Counted from the first letter of the stretch, positions 10,525-21,185 are shown. The stretch: DNA of 64,000 bases from Neorhizobium galegae (GCF_021391675.1 NZ_CP090095.1:4611559-4675558), one strand, 5' to 3'. A program made the numbers and translations. The notes: a model not told the origin generated them from the sequence alone.

Positions 10525-11848
10525 GGCTTCTCTTGTCATCGTCGGTGCACTCTTGGGTGCGACCGCGATGAGCGTGATTTATTCGGCCGGTGTGCCGGCG
10601 CAGGCCGCCGGCCCTTCGACCTACCGGGAATTGTCGATCTTCGGCGACGTGTTCGAACGGGTCCGCGCCCAGTATGTGACGCCGCCGGATGAGGAAAAGC
10701 TGGTCGAGAACGCCATCAACGGCATGCTGACCTCGCTCGACCCCCATTCGAGCTTCATGAATTCCAAGGATGCCGAAGACATGCGCACGCAGACGCGTGG
10801 CGAGTTCGGCGGCCTCGGCATCGAAGTGACGATGGAGAACGAACTCGTCAAGGTCATCGCGCCGATCGACGATACGCCCGCTTCCAAGGCCGGCATTCTC
10901 GCAGGCGACTTCATCTCCGAGATCGATGGCGCGCCGGTGCGCGGCCTGAAGCTCGAAGAAGCCGTCGAGAAGATGCGCGGCGGCGTCAACACCCCGATCA
11001 AGCTGACGATCATCCGTCAGGGCGCCGACAAGCCGCTCGACATCACCGTGGTACGCGACATCATCGCGGTCCGCGCCGTGAAGTCCCGTGTCGAAGGCGG
11101 CGATGTCGGTTATGTCCGCGTCATCTCCTTCACCGAGAAGACCTATGACGACCTCGAAAAGGCGATCAAGAAGATCAAGGCGGACGTCCCGGCGGACAAG
11201 CTGAAGGGCTACGTACTCGATCTGCGCCTCAACCCGGGCGGTCTGCTCGATCAGGCGATCAACGTTTCCGACGCCTTCCTGGAACGTGGCGAAGTGGTTT
11301 CGACCCGCGGCCGCAATGCCGACGAGACCCGCCGCTTCAACGCTGGCCCCGGCGATCTGACCGACGGCAAGCCGGTCATCGTACTTGTCAACGGCGGCTC
11401 GGCTTCCGCTTCGGAAATCGTCGCCGGTGCGCTCCAGGATCTGCGCCGTGCCACGGTTCTCGGCACGCGCTCCTTCGGCAAGGGTTCGGTTCAGACGATC
11501 ATCCCGCTCGGCGATGCCGGCGCGCTGCGTCTGACCACCGCGCTCTATTACACGCCGTCGGGCAAGTCGATCCAGGGCACCGGCATCCAGCCGGATATCA
11601 AGGTCGATCAGCCGCTGCCGCCGGAACTGCAGGGCAAGATCCGGGCTGAAGGTGAATCCAGCCTGCGCGGCCACATCCAGGGTGCAGCCGAGACCGACGA
11701 AGGTTCCGGTTCCGCAGCCTACGTGCCGCCGGAAGCCAAGGACGACATCCAGCTCAACTATGCGCTCGACCTCTTCCGCGGTACCAAGAAGGACCCGTCC
11801 TTCCCGCCCAGCCCGGACAAGGCGGCGGCAGCCACGATCAAGAAGTAA
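10514..11848 (+). CDS. ctpA: S41 carboxy-terminal processing protease
   Basis: A 444-residue periplasmic serine protease of family S41. It has an N-terminal signal sequence (SLVIVGALLGATAMSVIY), a PDZ domain (about residues 95-170, with GGLGIEVTMENELVKVI) and the catalytic core with GGSASASEIVAGALQD (nucleophile Ser) and GKGSVQTIIPL (general-base Lys). The start at 10514 overlaps the envC-like gene. CtpA enzymes trim envelope and cell-wall proteins, and pairing with an EnvC-type activator just upstream is common in alphaproteobacteria. The C-terminus after residue 380 is low complexity. Confidence 0.93.
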   Translation: MIRRASLVIVGALLGATAMSVIYSAGVPAQAAGPSTYRELSIFGDVFERVRAQYVTPPDEEKLVENAINGMLTSLDPHSSFMNSKDAEDMRTQTRGEFGGLGIEVTMENELVKVIAPIDDTPASKAGILAGDFISEIDGAPVRGLKLEEAVEKMRGGVNTPIKLTIIRQGADKPLDITVVRDIIAVRAVKSRVEGGDVGYVRVISFTEKTYDDLEKAIKKIKADVPADKLKGYVLDLRLNPGGLLDQAINVSDAFLERGEVVSTRGRNADETRRFNAGPGDLTDGKPVIVLVNGGSASASEIVAGALQDLRRATVLGTRSFGKGSVQTIIPLGDAGALRLTTALYYTPSGKSIQGTGIQPDIKVDQPLPPELQGKIRAEGESSLRGHIQGAAETDEGSGSAAYVPPEAKDDIQLNYALDLFRGTKKDPSFPPSPDKAAAATIKK

Positions 11849-11862
11849 AGACATCCATCGGG

Positions 11863-11905
11863 CCGGCCAGCGTGACGCGTCGAAAACGTCTCGCTGGCCG
11901 GTTCT
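11863..11905 (+). terminator. Hairpin after ctpA
   Basis: CCGGCCAGCG (11863-11872) and CGCTGGCCGG (11892-11901) form a perfect 10-bp stem, with a smaller internal GACG/CGTC pairing in the loop. TTCTTCG follows. Position and shape fit a ctpA terminator with a weak U-run. Confidence 0.55.
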
Positions 11906-11936
11906 TCGTATCTGCTGAAGAAACGCGGAACAGACC

Positions 11937-13136
11937 TTGGGCACCGATCTCCATGCACCGCTCGGACAGAACCGGCCGGCCGCTCGGCGACGGAACCGAA
12001 GGTTTTCTCTCGCAATCGTTTTCGCGATGCTCACGGTTGCCGGCGTCCTGGGACTTTCGCTCTACGCCATGCGCGGCGATGATGCCCTGAAGCGAACCGC
12101 CTCCAACATTCCGCCTGCTTCCAAGCCGGAAGAGACCCAGCCCTCCGCCAAACCCGACCCGAACGCGGCGCCGCAGCCATCCGTCGGCATGCCTCGTTCC
12201 GATCCCGGTTCCGGGGCCAATATCGAGCGGACGCTCACCGATGACGGGTCGGTCGTGACCAAGTATACGCCACGCTCGCGCGATGGCAGCGGGCCGGTAA
12301 TGATCGGCACCCAGCGGATCGGCCAGGACCCTCGCATGGCTGCCCAGCCCAACGACGCGCTTCTGGAGGATTCGCCCCATGGCCGGTTGCCGATTGTCGG
12401 ACCCGGCGGGCAGCGGCCGATGGATCAATATGCGCGCCCCTGGTCGGGCGCGCGCGGAACCCGCATCGCGATCGTCGTCGGCGGTCTCGGCCTCAGTCAG
12501 ACGGGCACCCAGCGGGCAATCCGCGACCTGCCGCCGACAGTGACGCTCGCCTTCGCCGTCAGCGGCAACAGCCTGCAGCGCTGGATGCAGGAAGCCCGCC
12601 GCGCCGGCCACGAAATCCTGATCCAAGTGCCGTTTGAACCATTTGATTACCCGGCGAACGATCCAGGCCCCGGGACCCTGCTGACCAAGATGTCAGCGAA
12701 GGATAATCTCGGCCGCCTTCACCGGGCCATGGGCGAGATTACCAACTATACCGGCGTCATGAACTATCTCGGCGGCCGCTATCTCTCGGATGCCGGCGCG
12801 TTGGAACCGGTCCTGCGTGATATTTCCAAGCGGGGACTGCTTTTCCTCGACGACGGGACATCCGCGCAGTCGAAGACGGCGATCGTTGCCAAGGCGATCG
12901 AACTGCCCCATGCCTTTGGCGATCTGACGCTTGACGGGCAGTTGCAGAAGGACGCCATCCTCAAGAAGCTCGACGAACTCGAGCGTATTGCCGGCCGTAA
13001 GGGCACGGCAATCGGCATCGCCTCGGCTTTCGACGAGAGCATCGATGCGATAAGGCAATGGAGCGAGGAAGTCTCGCAGCGCGGTATCGAGATTGTCGGC
13101 GTCTCGTCGCTTGCGGGCGAAAGCGTCGGACCGTAG
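11937..13136 (+). CDS. Divergent polysaccharide deacetylase family protein (DUF610/YibQ-like)
   Basis: A 399-residue membrane-anchored protein. One transmembrane segment near residues 24-45 ([20 protein letters not shown]) is followed by a Pro/Lys-rich linker of about 110 residues and a NodB-fold domain from [16 protein letters not shown] to [24 protein letters not shown]. The domain belongs to the divergent polysaccharide deacetylase group that sits beside envC and ctp genes in rhizobia; enzymatic activity is unproven. No ATG gives the N-terminus; the TTG at 11937 ([13 protein letters not shown]) is used. Its neighbours suggest a role in cell-wall remodelling. Confidence 0.82.
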   Translation: MGTDLHAPLGQNRPAARRRNRRFSLAIVFAMLTVAGVLGLSLYAMRGDDALKRTASNIPPASKPEETQPSAKPDPNAAPQPSVGMPRSDPGSGANIERTLTDDGSVVTKYTPRSRDGSGPVMIGTQRIGQDPRMAAQPNDALLEDSPHGRLPIVGPGGQRPMDQYARPWSGARGTRIAIVVGGLGLSQTGTQRAIRDLPPTVTLAFAVSGNSLQRWMQEARRAGHEILIQVPFEPFDYPANDPGPGTLLTKMSAKDNLGRLHRAMGEITNYTGVMNYLGGRYLSDAGALEPVLRDISKRGLLFLDDGTSAQSKTAIVAKAIELPHAFGDLTLDGQLQKDAILKKLDELERIAGRKGTAIGIASAFDESIDAIRQWSEEVSQRGIEIVGVSSLAGESVGP

Positions 13137-13152
13137 TCGATCGGAGTTATCC

Positions 13153-13698
13153 ATGAGCAAGAAAGACAAACGTTCGGTCGTCGCCGAAGAGCTTCCCTAT
13201 CGCCCCTGCGTCGGCATCATGATTCTGAACCATGAAGGCCTTGTCTGGGCGGGTCGGCGCATCAGCAAGGGCAACAGCGAATTTGACGGTTCGCCGCAGC
13301 TCTGGCAGATGCCCCAGGGCGGCATCGACAAGGGCGAGGAGCCGCTTCCGGCTGCCTATCGCGAGCTTTACGAGGAAACGGGGATGCGCTCCGTCACCTT
13401 GCTTGCCGAGGCGAAGGATTGGATCAATTACGATCTGCCCGCACATCTGATCGGCATCGGGCTGAAAGGAAAATATCGCGGCCAGACCCAGCGCTGGTTC
13501 GCCTTTCGCTTCGATGGCGACGAAAGCGAGATTGCCATCAACCCGCCGCCTGGCGGACATGCGCCGGAGTTCGATGCCTGGGAATGGAAGCCGATGGCCG
13601 ACCTTCCCGGCCTGATCGTGCCCTTCAAGCGCGCCGTCTACGATCAGGTCGTCGCGGAGTTCACCCACCTGGCCAAGGTGGCGACCGAACGGCTCTGA
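13153..13698 (+). CDS. rppH: RNA pyrophosphohydrolase (Nudix)
   Basis: A 181-residue Nudix hydrolase that removes pyrophosphate from mRNA 5' ends to start decay. The Nudix box GGIDKGEE...REL-EETG occupies residues 56-78, preceded by YRPCVGIMI and QLWQMPQ, and followed by the [10 protein letters not shown] segment typical of RppH/IalA. The ATG at 13153 has GGAG six bases upstream; 20 upstream in-frame codons overlap the previous gene and are discarded. IalA in Bartonella belongs to this group. It ends the rightward block before a strong bidirectional terminator. Confidence 0.94.
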   Translation: MSKKDKRSVVAEELPYRPCVGIMILNHEGLVWAGRRISKGNSEFDGSPQLWQMPQGGIDKGEEPLPAAYRELYEETGMRSVTLLAEAKDWINYDLPAHLIGIGLKGKYRGQTQRWFAFRFDGDESEIAINPPPGGHAPEFDAWEWKPMADLPGLIVPFKRAVYDQVVAEFTHLAKVATERL

Positions 13699-13760
13699 CC
13701 CGCGGGAGTGGGCATCCGAATCGGCCGGCCGCCATGTGAAACGGCTTCGTAGGCGCAATG

Positions 13761-13796
13761 AAAAACCCGGCGAAGCGGATGCTTCGCCGGGTTTGT
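13761..13796. terminator. Bidirectional terminator between rppH and bfr
   Basis: AAACCCGGCGAAGC and GCTTCGCCGGGTTT form a perfect 14-bp stem with a GGAT loop. It is preceded by an A-run and followed by TTTG, between two convergent genes. Confidence 0.9.
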
Positions 13797-13814
13797 ATAT
13801 TCGGGTACAGCCGA

Positions 13815-14300
13815 TTATTCGGCAGAATCGGCAGGTTCCGCGTTGAGGAGGCCGTAACGCTCCTCGCCGATTTTTGCCAGCAGATCGAGTTGGGTTTCGA
13901 GGAAGTCGATATGGCCTTCCTCGTCCATCAGAAGCTCTTCGAAGAGCTTCATCGAGACGTAGTCGCCAGCCGCGTGACAGATATCGCGGGAAGCCTTGTA
14001 GGCCGTGCGGGCATCATATTCGCCGGCAAGATCCGCCTCCAGGACTTCCTTGACGTTCTGACCGATGCGCAGCGGGGCAAGCGTCTGCAGGTTGGGGTGG
14101 CCTTCGAGAAAGATGATGCGATCGATAAGACGATCGGCATGATGCATTTCTTCGATCGACTCCGCCCGCTCTTTTTTTGCAAGCTTCTTGAAGCCCCAAT
14201 CGTCCAGCAGGCGATAATGCAGCCAATACTGATTGACTGCGCCTAGCTCGAGAAAAAGTGCCTCGTTAAGCCGCTCGATGACCTTTGAGTCGCCTTTCAA
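13815..14300 (-). CDS. bfr: Bacterioferritin
   Basis: A 161-residue ferritin-like iron-storage protein forming a 24-mer with heme and a di-iron centre. It reads [31 protein letters not shown], then [23 protein letters not shown] and [15 protein letters not shown], which hold the ferroxidase Glu and His ligands. The frame extends to an ATG at 14324, but the TTG at 14300, preceded by GGAGAG, restores the family N-terminus (usual length 158-161). With this start it overlaps bfd by 35 bases, so bfd and bfr are probably co-transcribed. Confidence 0.93.
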   Translation of the reverse strand: MKGDSKVIERLNEALFLELGAVNQYWLHYRLLDDWGFKKLAKKERAESIEEMHHADRLIDRIIFLEGHPNLQTLAPLRIGQNVKEVLEADLAGEYDARTAYKASRDICHAAGDYVSMKLFEELLMDEEGHIDFLETQLDLLAKIGEERYGLLNAEPADSAE

Positions 14301-14577
14301 TGTCCGCTCTCCTGTTTTCCTCATGGAATTGTCTCAGGCGGGACATATATACGACCACCTCGTCTTCCGTCGAGTGGTGCGCGTCGTGATATTCCTCGGT
14401 CGTGCGGATGATCAGGTCGACAACGCCCGGGAAGCAGCCGCAGCAGCGACCGCGTTTCGCCATGGCATGATAGACCTTTGACGGTACGATGAGCTGCCAA
14501 CAGTCTTCGTCAAGGAGTTGCGTGATGACGTCCTTGATTTCCCTGTCGGTGATGTAATTGCAACTGCAAACCAGCAT
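14266..14577 (-). CDS. bfd: Bacterioferritin-associated ferredoxin, BFD-like [2Fe-2S] protein
   Basis: A 103-residue protein whose first 60 residues match the BFD fold: [14 protein letters not shown] with Cys 4 and 6, and [10 protein letters not shown] carrying the later cluster cysteines. Bfd docks on bacterioferritin and supplies electrons for iron release. The tail after residue 60 (EEYHDAHHS... to RRLKGHRAA) is longer than in the 64-residue E. coli protein and overlaps the bfr start. The start at 14577 is set by the motif; six upstream codons are discarded. No clear Irr or RirA box was found in the 150 bases upstream. Confidence 0.87.
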   Translation of the reverse strand: MLVCSCNYITDREIKDVITQLLDEDCWQLIVPSKVYHAMAKRGRCCGCFPGVVDLIIRTTEEYHDAHHSTEDEVVVYMSRLRQFHEENRRADIERRLKGHRAA

Positions 14578-14726
14578 TCTCGGTCGACCTGCCAAACATG
14601 ACCTGTAACATCTTCTTTTTGCGAAAGCGGACAGTGGATGTCAAGAAAGAATCGACATATATGAGTCACTTCTTAAGGGAGGCTGCCATACCCACGGCTT
14701 CTTCCTTTGTATCATTGCATCGGTAA

Positions 14727-17700
14727 TTAGTGGAAATTGCGGCCTTTCGGCATGACGCTCCCTGGACCGGCTTCGTAGGAATCGCGAGGCACCGCCTCCT
14801 TTGCACTTCCCCTGCGTGCCTCCTCCATTCCATTCGAACGCCTCTTCTGACGGTGGTCGCCGCTCGATTGCAACGCCTCGTCCGAGCGGGCCGATACGCC
14901 GAACCGCCTCGCCTCCTTCTGCAGCAAACCCAGCATCGGCGTAATGTCTTCGATATGCTCGACCACGGTATGGATGACGCCACTCTGGCTTTGCAGCCTC
15001 CCCCGGATCTTCACCAGCCGCGCGCCCATCACGACCGGCCTGTAGCGTTCGAAAATCTTCGGCCAGACAATCGCATTGGCAACGCCGGTCTCGTCTTCCA
15101 GCGTCATGAAGATGACGCCCTTGGCTGAGCCAGGCCGCTGACGGACGAGAACGATCCCGCCGATCGTCACCCTTCGCCCGTTTGGAACCGTCAAAAGATC
15201 GACGCTACGGGTAATCCCCATGGTCTTGAATTCCTCGCGCAGGAAAGAGACCGGGTGGGCTTTCAGCGAAAGCGAGAGATACCGATAATCCTCAATCACC
15301 TGTTCGCCAGGCAGCATTTCAGGCAGCGTCGCTTTCGCCTCTGGCCTCAGATCCATGCGATCGGCCACTTCGAACAGAGGCAGTTTCTCGGCAGCCCTCC
15401 TGGCATCGAGCCCCCTGACCGCCCAGAGCGCCTCACGGCGATTGAGACCTACGGAGTTGAAGGCATCGGCGTCCGCGAGCCGCTCGATATCCGACTTGTC
15501 GAGGCCGGACCGCTGCCAGAGATCGTGGATTGAGGTATAGCCCTCTCCTCGGTTGGCAATGAGCTTCTCGACCATGTCTTTTTCGGCAAGGCCCTTGACC
15601 TGTCGAAACCCAAGCCGCACGGCCCGCCGGGTCTTGATGACATCCCGCATGGATTCGTGGCGCTTATCGATCGCATTCCTGTCGAAGGCAGCCGCTTCCA
15701 AAGTGCAATCCCAATCCGAGCGATTGATATCGACGGGAAGAATTTTGACGCCATGTTCCCGCGCATCGCGAACGAGCTGCGCTGGCGCATAAAAGCCCAT
15801 TGGCTGGGAATTCAACATCGCCGTGCAGAAGACATCCGGGTAATAGGTTTTGATCCAGGAAGAGGCATAGACAAGCAGAGCGAATGAAGCTGCATGGCTT
15901 TCCGGAAACCCGTATTCGGCAAAGCCCTCGATCTGACTGAAGCAGCTTTCTGCGAATTCTCTGGGATACTTATTCTCCAGCATGCCGGCAATGAAATCCC
16001 GCCTGAATTCCTCCACCCTTCCGGAACGCTTGAACGTCGCCATCGACCGGCGCAGCTTGTCCGCCTTCGCTGGCGAAAAGCCGGCTCCAGTAATGGCGAT
16101 CTGCATCGCCTGCTCCTGAAAAAGCGGCACTCCCAGCGTCCGTTCAAGAACCTTCTCCAATTCAGGACCGGGGTATTCGATAGGCTGATTGTTCCGCTTG
16201 GCTTCGCGCCGCTTCAGATAGGGATGGACCATGTTGCCCTGGATGGGGCCGGGCCGAACGATCGCCACCTCAACGACAAGATCATAAAATTTCCGTGGCC
16301 TTAGACGGGGCAACATACTCATCTGAGCCCGGCTTTCGATCTGGAAAACCCCGATCGTATCGGCACGGCAGATCATGTCGTAAACATCATCCTGCTTATC
16401 CTGAAGCAGGCCAGCCAATGTCTCTTCCCGATCGTAATGCTGTTTCATAAGCTCGAATGCCTTTTTGAGGCAGGTCAGCATGCCGAGCGCCAGCACATCG
16501 ATCTTCAAAAGCTTCAGCGTATCGAGGTCGTCCTTGTCCCATTCGACCATGTAACGGCCGGGCATCGCCGTCTTCATGATCGGCACGACTTCATCCAGCC
16601 GGTCGCGGGTTATCAGGAACCCGCCGACATGCTGGGTAAGATGGCGTGGAAAGCCCATGAGTTCCTTCGCATGGGCGATCACCTTGAGTGTCGTCCTGTC
16701 CGTCACATCCAGGCCGGCGACTTTGGCGTCCCGCTCCGAAAGCCCATCCTCCGACCAGCCCCAGACGGTACTGGAAAGCGCCGATTGCACATCTTCGGAA
16801 AGGCCGAAAGCCTTTGCGACTTCGCGGCCTGCCATGCGGGTCCGGTAACTGGTGACCGCCGCCGTCAAACCGGCATGGCGATAGCCGTAATGCTGGTAGA
16901 TATACTGGATAATGTCCTCGCGTCGCGCATGCTCGAAATCCACGTCGATATCCGGCGGCTCGTTCCGCTCCGTCGAAATGAACCGTTCGAAGAGAAGCGT
17001 CGTGAATGTGGGATCGACCTCGGTGATGCCGAGGCAGAAACAGACGGTGGAATTGGCGGCGGATCCACGCCCTTGGCAGAGGATTTTGAGAACATATCTG
17101 GCATGCCAGACGATGTGGCGCACCGTCAGGAAATAGGGTTCGTATTCCATCTCCTTGATCAGATCGAGTTCGTACCTGATCTGGTTGGAGACCTTTTCCT
17201 CGATGCCGTTGGGATATCGGCGCTTTGCGCCTTCCCAGGTTAACCGTTCCAGGGTTTCGGACACAGTTTCGCCCGGGACGCTCTCGTCGGGATAGTTATG
17301 GCTGAGTTCATCGAGCGAAAATTTCAGCCCGCTGAAGAACTTTCCCGTATTGGCGATAGCGTCTGGATAGGCTCGGAAGAGCCGCGCCATTTCGGCGGCC
17401 TGCTTGATGTACCTTTCTCCATTCGGCGAGAGCCGAAATCCAGCTTCCTGGATCGTCACATGTTCGCGGATCGCCGTCACCACATCCGACAGGGAACGCC
17501 GATAAGGGAGATGGAAAAGGGGCAGATTGGTCGCAACCAAAGGCACCCGGCTGCCCGCAGCAATCTGGGCAAGCGAGCTGAAGACAAAGGCATCTCGTCC
17601 ATCATAGGTCGGTGACAGAACCAGATAGATGTTCTTTTTGAACCGCTCCCGGTATTTACGGAGGCAGCTTTCCAAATGATGCCGATAGGTCATCTCTTCC

Positions 17701-18164
17701 GCGCGGGAAAAATCCGGCACGACTGCCAGCATCATCTCGTCGCACCATTCCAGAAGATCCCATTCTTCCAGAATGCAGGCCCCCTTGTCTGCCCTGAGTT
17801 TCCCCCGGCTCAGCAGGCGGCAGAGATTGGCCCAACCCTTCCGGTTCTGCGGATAGGCGAGAACATCCGGCGTCTGGTCGGAAAAAACGAGCCGCGCTCC
17901 CGGATAAAACGCGCAAGGGAGGATGGCCGCTTCCTCGTCTTTCTTTCTGCCCTGTTTCTGCTGAAGCTCGAAGGTTTCCTTCATGTTCCTGACTTGGCTA
18001 TGCGCCCTCACCACGCCGGCAACGGAATTCCTGTCGGCGATACCGAGACCGGACAAGCCGGACACGCTGGCCGCGATGATCATCTCCTCCGGTTTGGCCG
18101 CTCCCTCCAGGAAGGAGAAATTGGTCTTGGCGCCGATCTCGAAAAAGGCGGGAGCATCGGTCAT
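14727..18164 (-). CDS. dnaE2: Error-prone DNA polymerase DnaE2 (ImuC)
   Basis: A 1145-residue C-family polymerase of the damage-inducible type. An N-terminal PHP domain begins [16 protein letters not shown]; the palm carries [12 protein letters not shown] and [16 protein letters not shown] with catalytic Asp residues. A helix-hairpin-helix region and an OB domain ([20 protein letters not shown]) follow. It acts with ImuA and ImuB in SOS mutagenic lesion bypass. It overlaps imuB by four bases (ATGA). Its length and the absence of the long C-terminal clamp/tau-binding part fit DnaE2 rather than replicative DnaE1. Confidence 0.96.
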   Translation of the reverse strand: MTDAPAFFEIGAKTNFSFLEGAAKPEEMIIAASVSGLSGLGIADRNSVAGVVRAHSQVRNMKETFELQQKQGRKKDEEAAILPCAFYPGARLVFSDQTPDVLAYPQNRKGWANLCRLLSRGKLRADKGACILEEWDLLEWCDEMMLAVVPDFSRAEEMTYRHHLESCLRKYRERFKKNIYLVLSPTYDGRDAFVFSSLAQIAAGSRVPLVATNLPLFHLPYRRSLSDVVTAIREHVTIQEAGFRLSPNGERYIKQAAEMARLFRAYPDAIANTGKFFSGLKFSLDELSHNYPDESVPGETVSETLERLTWEGAKRRYPNGIEEKVSNQIRYELDLIKEMEYEPYFLTVRHIVWHARYVLKILCQGRGSAANSTVCFCLGITEVDPTFTTLLFERFISTERNEPPDIDVDFEHARREDIIQYIYQHYGYRHAGLTAAVTSYRTRMAGREVAKAFGLSEDVQSALSSTVWGWSEDGLSERDAKVAGLDVTDRTTLKVIAHAKELMGFPRHLTQHVGGFLITRDRLDEVVPIMKTAMPGRYMVEWDKDDLDTLKLLKIDVLALGMLTCLKKAFELMKQHYDREETLAGLLQDKQDDVYDMICRADTIGVFQIESRAQMSMLPRLRPRKFYDLVVEVAIVRPGPIQGNMVHPYLKRREAKRNNQPIEYPGPELEKVLERTLGVPLFQEQAMQIAITGAGFSPAKADKLRRSMATFKRSGRVEEFRRDFIAGMLENKYPREFAESCFSQIEGFAEYGFPESHAASFALLVYASSWIKTYYPDVFCTAMLNSQPMGFYAPAQLVRDAREHGVKILPVDINRSDWDCTLEAAAFDRNAIDKRHESMRDVIKTRRAVRLGFRQVKGLAEKDMVEKLIANRGEGYTSIHDLWQRSGLDKSDIERLADADAFNSVGLNRREALWAVRGLDARRAAEKLPLFEVADRMDLRPEAKATLPEMLPGEQVIEDYRYLSLSLKAHPVSFLREEFKTMGITRSVDLLTVPNGRRVTIGGIVLVRQRPGSAKGVIFMTLEDETGVANAIVWPKIFERYRPVVMGARLVKIRGRLQSQSGVIHTVVEHIEDITPMLGLLQKEARRFGVSARSDEALQSSGDHRQKRRSNGMEEARRGSAKEAVPRDSYEAGPGSVMPKGRNFH

Positions 18165-19777
18165 GCGAAAATCCCGTGCACCCGCCAGGTCGGTGCAGCC
18201 TTGCCGGCAACGTAATGACCTGCGCGGAAAATCCAGAAGCGGCGGCCGGCTTCACTTTCAAGCCTGAAATAATCGCGTTCCTCAACATCCTCCTCGTCAT
18301 GCCACCATTCGGGCGAGATCCGCTCCGGTCCTTCGGCGCGGATGACCGCATGGACGATGCGGCGCCAGCGGAAACGCCGGGGAGGCCCATCCGGCACCGT
18401 TGCCGCAAAGGCTTCCACGAGCTCCGGATGCCGGAAAAGCCGCAAGGGCCGATCGCTTCTCGGCACGAAGGCGGAAAGCTCCCGGGTTTCTTCCCGGACG
18501 ATCCGTGCCGCGATCGCCGGCACAAATATTTCCCCGCGCTCCGGCATATGGCTTTGTTTGGGATCGGCGACCTGCAGACAGTCGGCCCCGAGCCGGGCCG
18601 AAACCCGGTCGATAAAATCGGCGAGTGAGATTTCGCTGTCGCCATTGCCGGTGAAATCGCCCTGCGAAATCCTGAAGACGTCGTGCTGCAGCACGTTGAG
18701 GCGCAGGAGTTCGAAACCGAAACCGGCGTCGAGATCATCGTGCACGGCGTTCAGCCGCTCGGAAAACAGCGACGAGATTCGTTTCGGATCCTGCAACGGC
18801 TGCGAGGCACCGGCCGCGATGCGAAACACCCGGCCATCGACACGGAAAAGCACCAGTTCGAAAACCCGCCCCCCGACACCGCGAGCCTCCAGTTCCGATT
18901 TCAACGAAATGGCAATCTGGCCGGTGAGCTGGAGAATATGCTCTTCCGCCTGGATCGGTTCGGGAAGCCGCCGCTCGGCGGAAAGGGCCGCCACCGGACG
19001 GCGAGGCGAGATGGCTTCCTCATTGTGCCCGAGTGCCTGATCCAGCCGAAGCAACAGGTGCATGCCGAAACGGCGAGCCAGCGGCGCACGCGGCATCGGC
19101 AGAAGATCGCCGATCCTTTTCAGTCCGAGCTTGTAAAGCGATGCGACGGTGGCCTCATCGATGCGCAGAGCGTTGACCGGTAGAGGCGCCAGCACCTCCT
19201 CCGTCACCTGATCGGCGATCACGCCGCCACGGCCGAAACGACAGGCCGCCCAGGACAGGCCCGGCGACGAGGAGATCGCCCCTTTGACGTCGAACCCCAT
19301 CTGCAAAAGCCGGCCCAGAATATCCTTCAGCAGGGCTCCTTCACCACCGAAGAGATGGGCGCAGCCGGTGATGTCGAGAAACAGGCCTTCGCGGCCGTCC
19401 AGCGCCACCAGTGGGGTATAACGATCGCACCAATCGGCAATCGCCTCGAGAAGGCCCTGATCCGCAGCGTCGTCTTCGTCCACCACGTCGATCTTCGGAA
19501 ACATGGCGCGCACCTCCGCAAGCCCCTGCCCGCGTTTCAGCCCAAGACGTTCGGAAACCTCGTCGAGCGCTGTGAGCCGCATGGCGTTTTCTCGCCGGCC
19601 CGCACAGAGGATCGGAGGATGTTCAGGACGCCCTTTCGAACGCCATGACAGTCCCCAGAGCCGGCGCGCGATCCTGTCGGTCGGCAGATGCGGGAAGAAG
19701 AGCGCCAGGATGCGCTGGCGGGTTGCGGAAAGAGAAAGCCTCTCCTGTGTCTCGGCCGAGGGAAAATTGACGGTCAT
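18161..19777 (-). CDS. imuB: ImuB, inactive Y-family polymerase-like mutasome subunit
   Basis: A 538-residue Y-family relative that lacks the catalytic acidic residues: the first strand reads [17 protein letters not shown] instead of a Pol IV-like VDMD motif. ImuB bridges DnaE2 to the beta clamp in the SOS mutasome. The ATG at 19777 is the only usable start before the fold; the open frame reaches 20152 but that part overlaps imuA in another frame and has shadow composition. With this start the first 155 bases lie inside the imuA coding frame. Translation is coupled to dnaE2 by ATGA. Confidence 0.9.
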   Translation of the reverse strand: MTVNFPSAETQERLSLSATRQRILALFFPHLPTDRIARRLWGLSWRSKGRPEHPPILCAGRRENAMRLTALDEVSERLGLKRGQGLAEVRAMFPKIDVVDEDDAADQGLLEAIADWCDRYTPLVALDGREGLFLDITGCAHLFGGEGALLKDILGRLLQMGFDVKGAISSSPGLSWAACRFGRGGVIADQVTEEVLAPLPVNALRIDEATVASLYKLGLKRIGDLLPMPRAPLARRFGMHLLLRLDQALGHNEEAISPRRPVAALSAERRLPEPIQAEEHILQLTGQIAISLKSELEARGVGGRVFELVLFRVDGRVFRIAAGASQPLQDPKRISSLFSERLNAVHDDLDAGFGFELLRLNVLQHDVFRISQGDFTGNGDSEISLADFIDRVSARLGADCLQVADPKQSHMPERGEIFVPAIAARIVREETRELSAFVPRSDRPLRLFRHPELVEAFAATVPDGPPRRFRWRRIVHAVIRAEGPERISPEWWHDEEDVEERDYFRLESEAGRRFWIFRAGHYVAGKAAPTWRVHGIFA

Positions 19778-20561
19778 GGGGGTTCCACTCCAGAAGCAAG
19801 GACAGCGGAGCCGGGTTGCGGCTCTTCTCCAGGGTGAGTTTAAAAACGGGATGACCGATGCTGCCGCCAAGCACGGATCCATCCGGAAGATGCCGGTGAG
19901 CCGCCGGCGCCGGTTCGACAAGAAAGCGGAACGAGGCGCTGCTCGCCTCCTCCTCACCCGCATGCCGCAATAGAAAGAGCGGCCGCCCCGCCGCCTTTGC
20001 CCTGAGACCCAGCCGGCGGCTTTCGGTGAGCCCGAAATGCTTAGGATTTCCCCGGATTTCGAGAATGACGGCGACAAGAGCCCGGCTCGCCAATGCGGTC
20101 TCGGCAAGCCACAGGGCATCGTCCAGCTTGCGCGGCGAGGCGTAAAGAACATCCCGGTGGCTCAATCCGAACTGTTTGAGGCCGACGGAATAAGGAATAC
20201 CGGCTTCCTGCGTGGAGAGGGCATCACAGATCCAGAGAAGCGGCGCCTCGCTCGGCTGTCTCGCTTTGAGGTGAGACGCCAGCGAGAGAGTAAGGCCGCT
20301 TGCTGCCCCGGCATCCCCCATCAGGAGCGAGCGGATTTCCGTGATGCCGTCGAGCGGCAGGCCGCCTTCCAATGCGGTGTCCATCTGCGTTATGCCGAAT
20401 GGCAGGCGGGGCTGATTGTCCCTGGCTTTCCGGCCTTCCGGATCGACGGCCGAGTCCGCCTGTTCCGCCGCTGCAAGCGCCGGCAGGGATTTCCCTTCCA
20501 GTCTGGCGATCTGTTCGCGCAGGGCAAAAAGCGTCTCCTGCGCCGTGGCGTGCTCGGCCAT
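19623..20561 (-). CDS. imuA: ImuA, RecA-like SOS mutasome subunit
   Basis: A 312-residue RecA/SulA-like protein. It starts MAEHATAQETLFALREQIARLEG, then has LPFGITQMDTALEGGLPLDGITEI, the RecA-type opening, and LLWICDALSTQEAG in the Walker-B-like area. The C-terminal 50 residues (after EWNPHDRQF) are encoded over the imuB N-terminus in another frame and look like low-constraint sequence. A perfect LexA box lies 22 bases upstream of the ATG, so imuA-imuB-dnaE2 should be DNA-damage induced. Confidence 0.9.
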   Translation of the reverse strand: MAEHATAQETLFALREQIARLEGKSLPALAAAEQADSAVDPEGRKARDNQPRLPFGITQMDTALEGGLPLDGITEIRSLLMGDAGAASGLTLSLASHLKARQPSEAPLLWICDALSTQEAGIPYSVGLKQFGLSHRDVLYASPRKLDDALWLAETALASRALVAVILEIRGNPKHFGLTESRRLGLRAKAAGRPLFLLRHAGEEEASSASFRFLVEPAPAAHRHLPDGSVLGGSIGHPVFKLTLEKSRNPAPLSLLLEWNPHDRQFSLGRDTGEAFSFRNPPAHPGALLPASADRQDRAPALGTVMAFERAS

Positions 20562-20582
20562 GGCGTCAGCTCCATCCGTAAT

Positions 20583-20597
20583 GTTCTCTTTATGTTC
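20583..20597 (-). promoter_or_regulatory. LexA (SOS) box upstream of imuA
   Basis: GTTC-TCTTTAT-GTTC on the plus strand, equal to GAAC-N7-GAAC on the imuA strand. This is an exact match to the alphaproteobacterial LexA direct repeat GTTC-N7-GTTC. It sits 22 bases before the imuA ATG, where bound repressor would cover the promoter. Confidence 0.9.
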
Positions 20598-20732
20598 TTA
20601 TGGATTCCAGAGCTGCCGGTAAGAGTCAACAGCCAAATCATGGGAATCTTTTCCTTGGATCCTAGGCCGATGATTCTTCACTCGAAAAATATCGTGGGAG
20701 GTACTATATGGGCCTTATCAGAAGGAGAGCCT

Positions 20733-21170
20733 ATGGCCCGCATCGACCAGACCGACGATTGGCAGGATCGCCACGCACCGACGATCAGCACGTTCGAGTC
20801 GCTGGCAATCGAGGCCTATGGTCATTTGCCGGAGGAATTCCGGGCTCTCACCGTCAACCTGACAATCGAGATCGAGGATTTCCCGGACGACGACGTTTTC
20901 GAGGACATGGCGCTCGAGACCCCCTTCGACCTGCTCGGCCTTTTTGAAGGCCGCGGCATTTCCGAGCGTTTCAACATGGAAACGGGCGAATTGCCGAACC
21001 GGATCCGGCTTTACCGCCGGCCAATCCTCGACTACTGGGCGGAAAACGAGGAAACCCTGGGCGATATCATCACCCATGTGCTGATCCACGAGATCGGTCA
21101 CCATTTCGGCCTCAGCGACGACGACATGGAACGCATCGAGGCCAGCGCCGAGGAAGCGGCCCAGCGCTGA
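20733..21170 (+). CDS. Metallopeptidase family protein (zincin-like, DUF1025-type)
   Basis: A 145-residue small zinc-peptidase-like protein. HEIGHHFGLSDDDM near the C-terminus (residues 119 onward) gives the HExxH metal site, and the N-terminal FESLAIEAYGHLPEEFR and NLTIEIEDFPD segments are typical of this family. Substrates are unknown and there is no signal peptide, so it is probably cytoplasmic. The ATG at 20733 has AAGGAGAG a few bases upstream. An out-of-frame ATG at 20708 also has a strong GGGAGG, but that frame is a shadow of this one. Confidence 0.88.
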   Translation: MARIDQTDDWQDRHAPTISTFESLAIEAYGHLPEEFRALTVNLTIEIEDFPDDDVFEDMALETPFDLLGLFEGRGISERFNMETGELPNRIRLYRRPILDYWAENEETLGDIITHVLIHEIGHHFGLSDDDMERIEASAEEAAQR

Positions 21171-21185
21171 TCCTCTGACTGTAGC

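Noticed and set aside
10274..12034. 586-codon minus-strand frame over the envC-like gene and ctpA
   Set aside because: Antisense of conserved coding sequence with compositional bias typical of GC-rich shadows.
14578..14726. Search for Irr (ICE) or RirA boxes upstream of bfd
   Set aside because: No convincing inverted repeat was found; a TTGACA at 14639-14644 has no fitting -10 hexamer.
19778..20152. N-terminal extension of ImuB
   Set aside because: It lies over imuA in another frame with Arg-rich shadow composition; the ATG at 19777 is kept.
20708..20947. 79-codon frame with a strong GGGAGG ribosome site before the metallopeptidase gene
   Set aside because: It overlaps the metallopeptidase coding sequence out of frame and has shadow composition.
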